Below, in pieces: positions 63,876-64,000 of a stretch of 64,000 nucleotides of DNA; positions within the stretch are counted from its first letter, which is position 1, and each line of letters opens with the position of its first letter. The translations under genes were made by a program, and so were the position numbers. The notes beneath the pieces are model-generated. The model was not told the DNA's origin. It was given only the letters and a program-made list of their open reading frames with translations, and searched no databases. The stretch is from Allobranchiibius sp. CTAmp26 (GTDB taxonomy: Bacteria > Actinomycetota > Actinomycetes > Actinomycetales > Dermatophilaceae), in the NCBI RefSeq assembly GCF_017565405.1, contig NZ_JAGEKR010000017.1, positions 62,001-126,000 on the forward strand, written 5' to 3'.

Positions 63876-64000
63876 ATGACAGGTACGCGGCTCCACCCCC
63901 GGGTCCTCCGACCCAGGATCATCACCGTCCTCCTCGGACTGCTCTTCGCGTCGGTCGCGACGCTGTCCCTCGGATGGACCACCCCCGCGCACGCGGCCGA
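63876..64000 (+). CDS. secreted protein, 5' end only
   Basis: ATG 63876 begins MTGTRLHPRVLRPRIITVLL then GLLFASVATLSLGWTTPAHA, a signal peptide with an Ala-x-Ala cleavage site; the window ends two codons later. AAGG lies nine bases upstream. It follows the HTH-SH3 gene by 68 bases on the same strand and may be its target. Confidence 0.65.
   Translation, partial: MTGTRLHPRVLRPRIITVLLGLLFASVATLSLGWTTPAHAA

Overview
The window is a high-GC chromosomal segment with frequent GTG starts, genes packed with 4-base overlaps, and many leaderless promoters. Its gene order (rlmN-cdsA-frr-pyrH-tsf-rpsB-M23-xerC-dprA-comM-yraN-DUF2469/rnhB-lepB-rplS-trmD-rimM-khpA-rpsP-ffh-glnD-glnB-amt) is the conserved core cluster of Actinomycetota. 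Secreted SH3/NlpC proteins, RamB-controlled glyoxylate genes and KhpA suggest a Micrococcales member, perhaps near Dermacoccaceae or Intrasporangiaceae; the family assignment is inference. I saw no rRNA, tRNA, CRISPR, prophage or insertion sequence.

Layout. 1-9.6 kb: amino-acid and propionate metabolism (sdaA, an Lrp regulator with a class III aminotransferase, prpE), an AlkZ-like protein, an enoyl-reductase-like protein and a LOG-family protein. 9.6-15.3 kb: translation and lipid core genes, all on the minus strand. 15.6-18.3 kb: a DapC-like aminotransferase, an SMP-30 protein and a secreted M23 protein. 18.3-21.2 kb: two secreted SH3/NlpC-type wall proteins beside a membrane-anchored HTH protein with an NBR1-Ig ectodomain. 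21.2-30.8 kb: xerC, dprA-comM-yraN, rnhB, two signal peptidases, rplS, a TrmD-GNAT fusion and rimM. 30.9-33.1 kb: a small insertion (DUF4190, DUF2752, MFS). 33.2-33.9 kb: khpA and rpsP.

34-48.9 kb is accessory content between rpsP and ffh: ketopantoate reductase, ramB with divergent aceA and then aceB, a secreted glucodextranase with a Crp/GlxR-like site, a GNAT fused to a degenerate P-loop domain, an amidohydrolase, a beta-lactamase-fold hydrolase, and two wall proteins that share a nearly identical SH3 module. 48.9-57.1 kb: ffh, a secreted beta-helix protein, glnD, glnB and amt, with two decayed gene remnants (NTF2-like, VOC) at the edges of the insertions. 57.2-64 kb: TetR/DUF4267, an SDR, a paired SMR efflux pump, a GH15 enzyme coupled to a stress-type SDR, an HTH-SH3 protein and the start of one more secreted protein.

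Themes. Wall remodelling recurs: five SH3-module proteins lie at three loci, and two of those loci also carry HTH proteins fused to extracellular-type modules. Acetate and propionate use is supported by prpE, aceA, aceB and ramB. Nitrogen sensing is amt-glnB-glnD. Long nested palindromes with repeated sub-words mark several intergenic regions. Two gene 3' ends (tsf and the DUF2469 gene) have copies of themselves just downstream.
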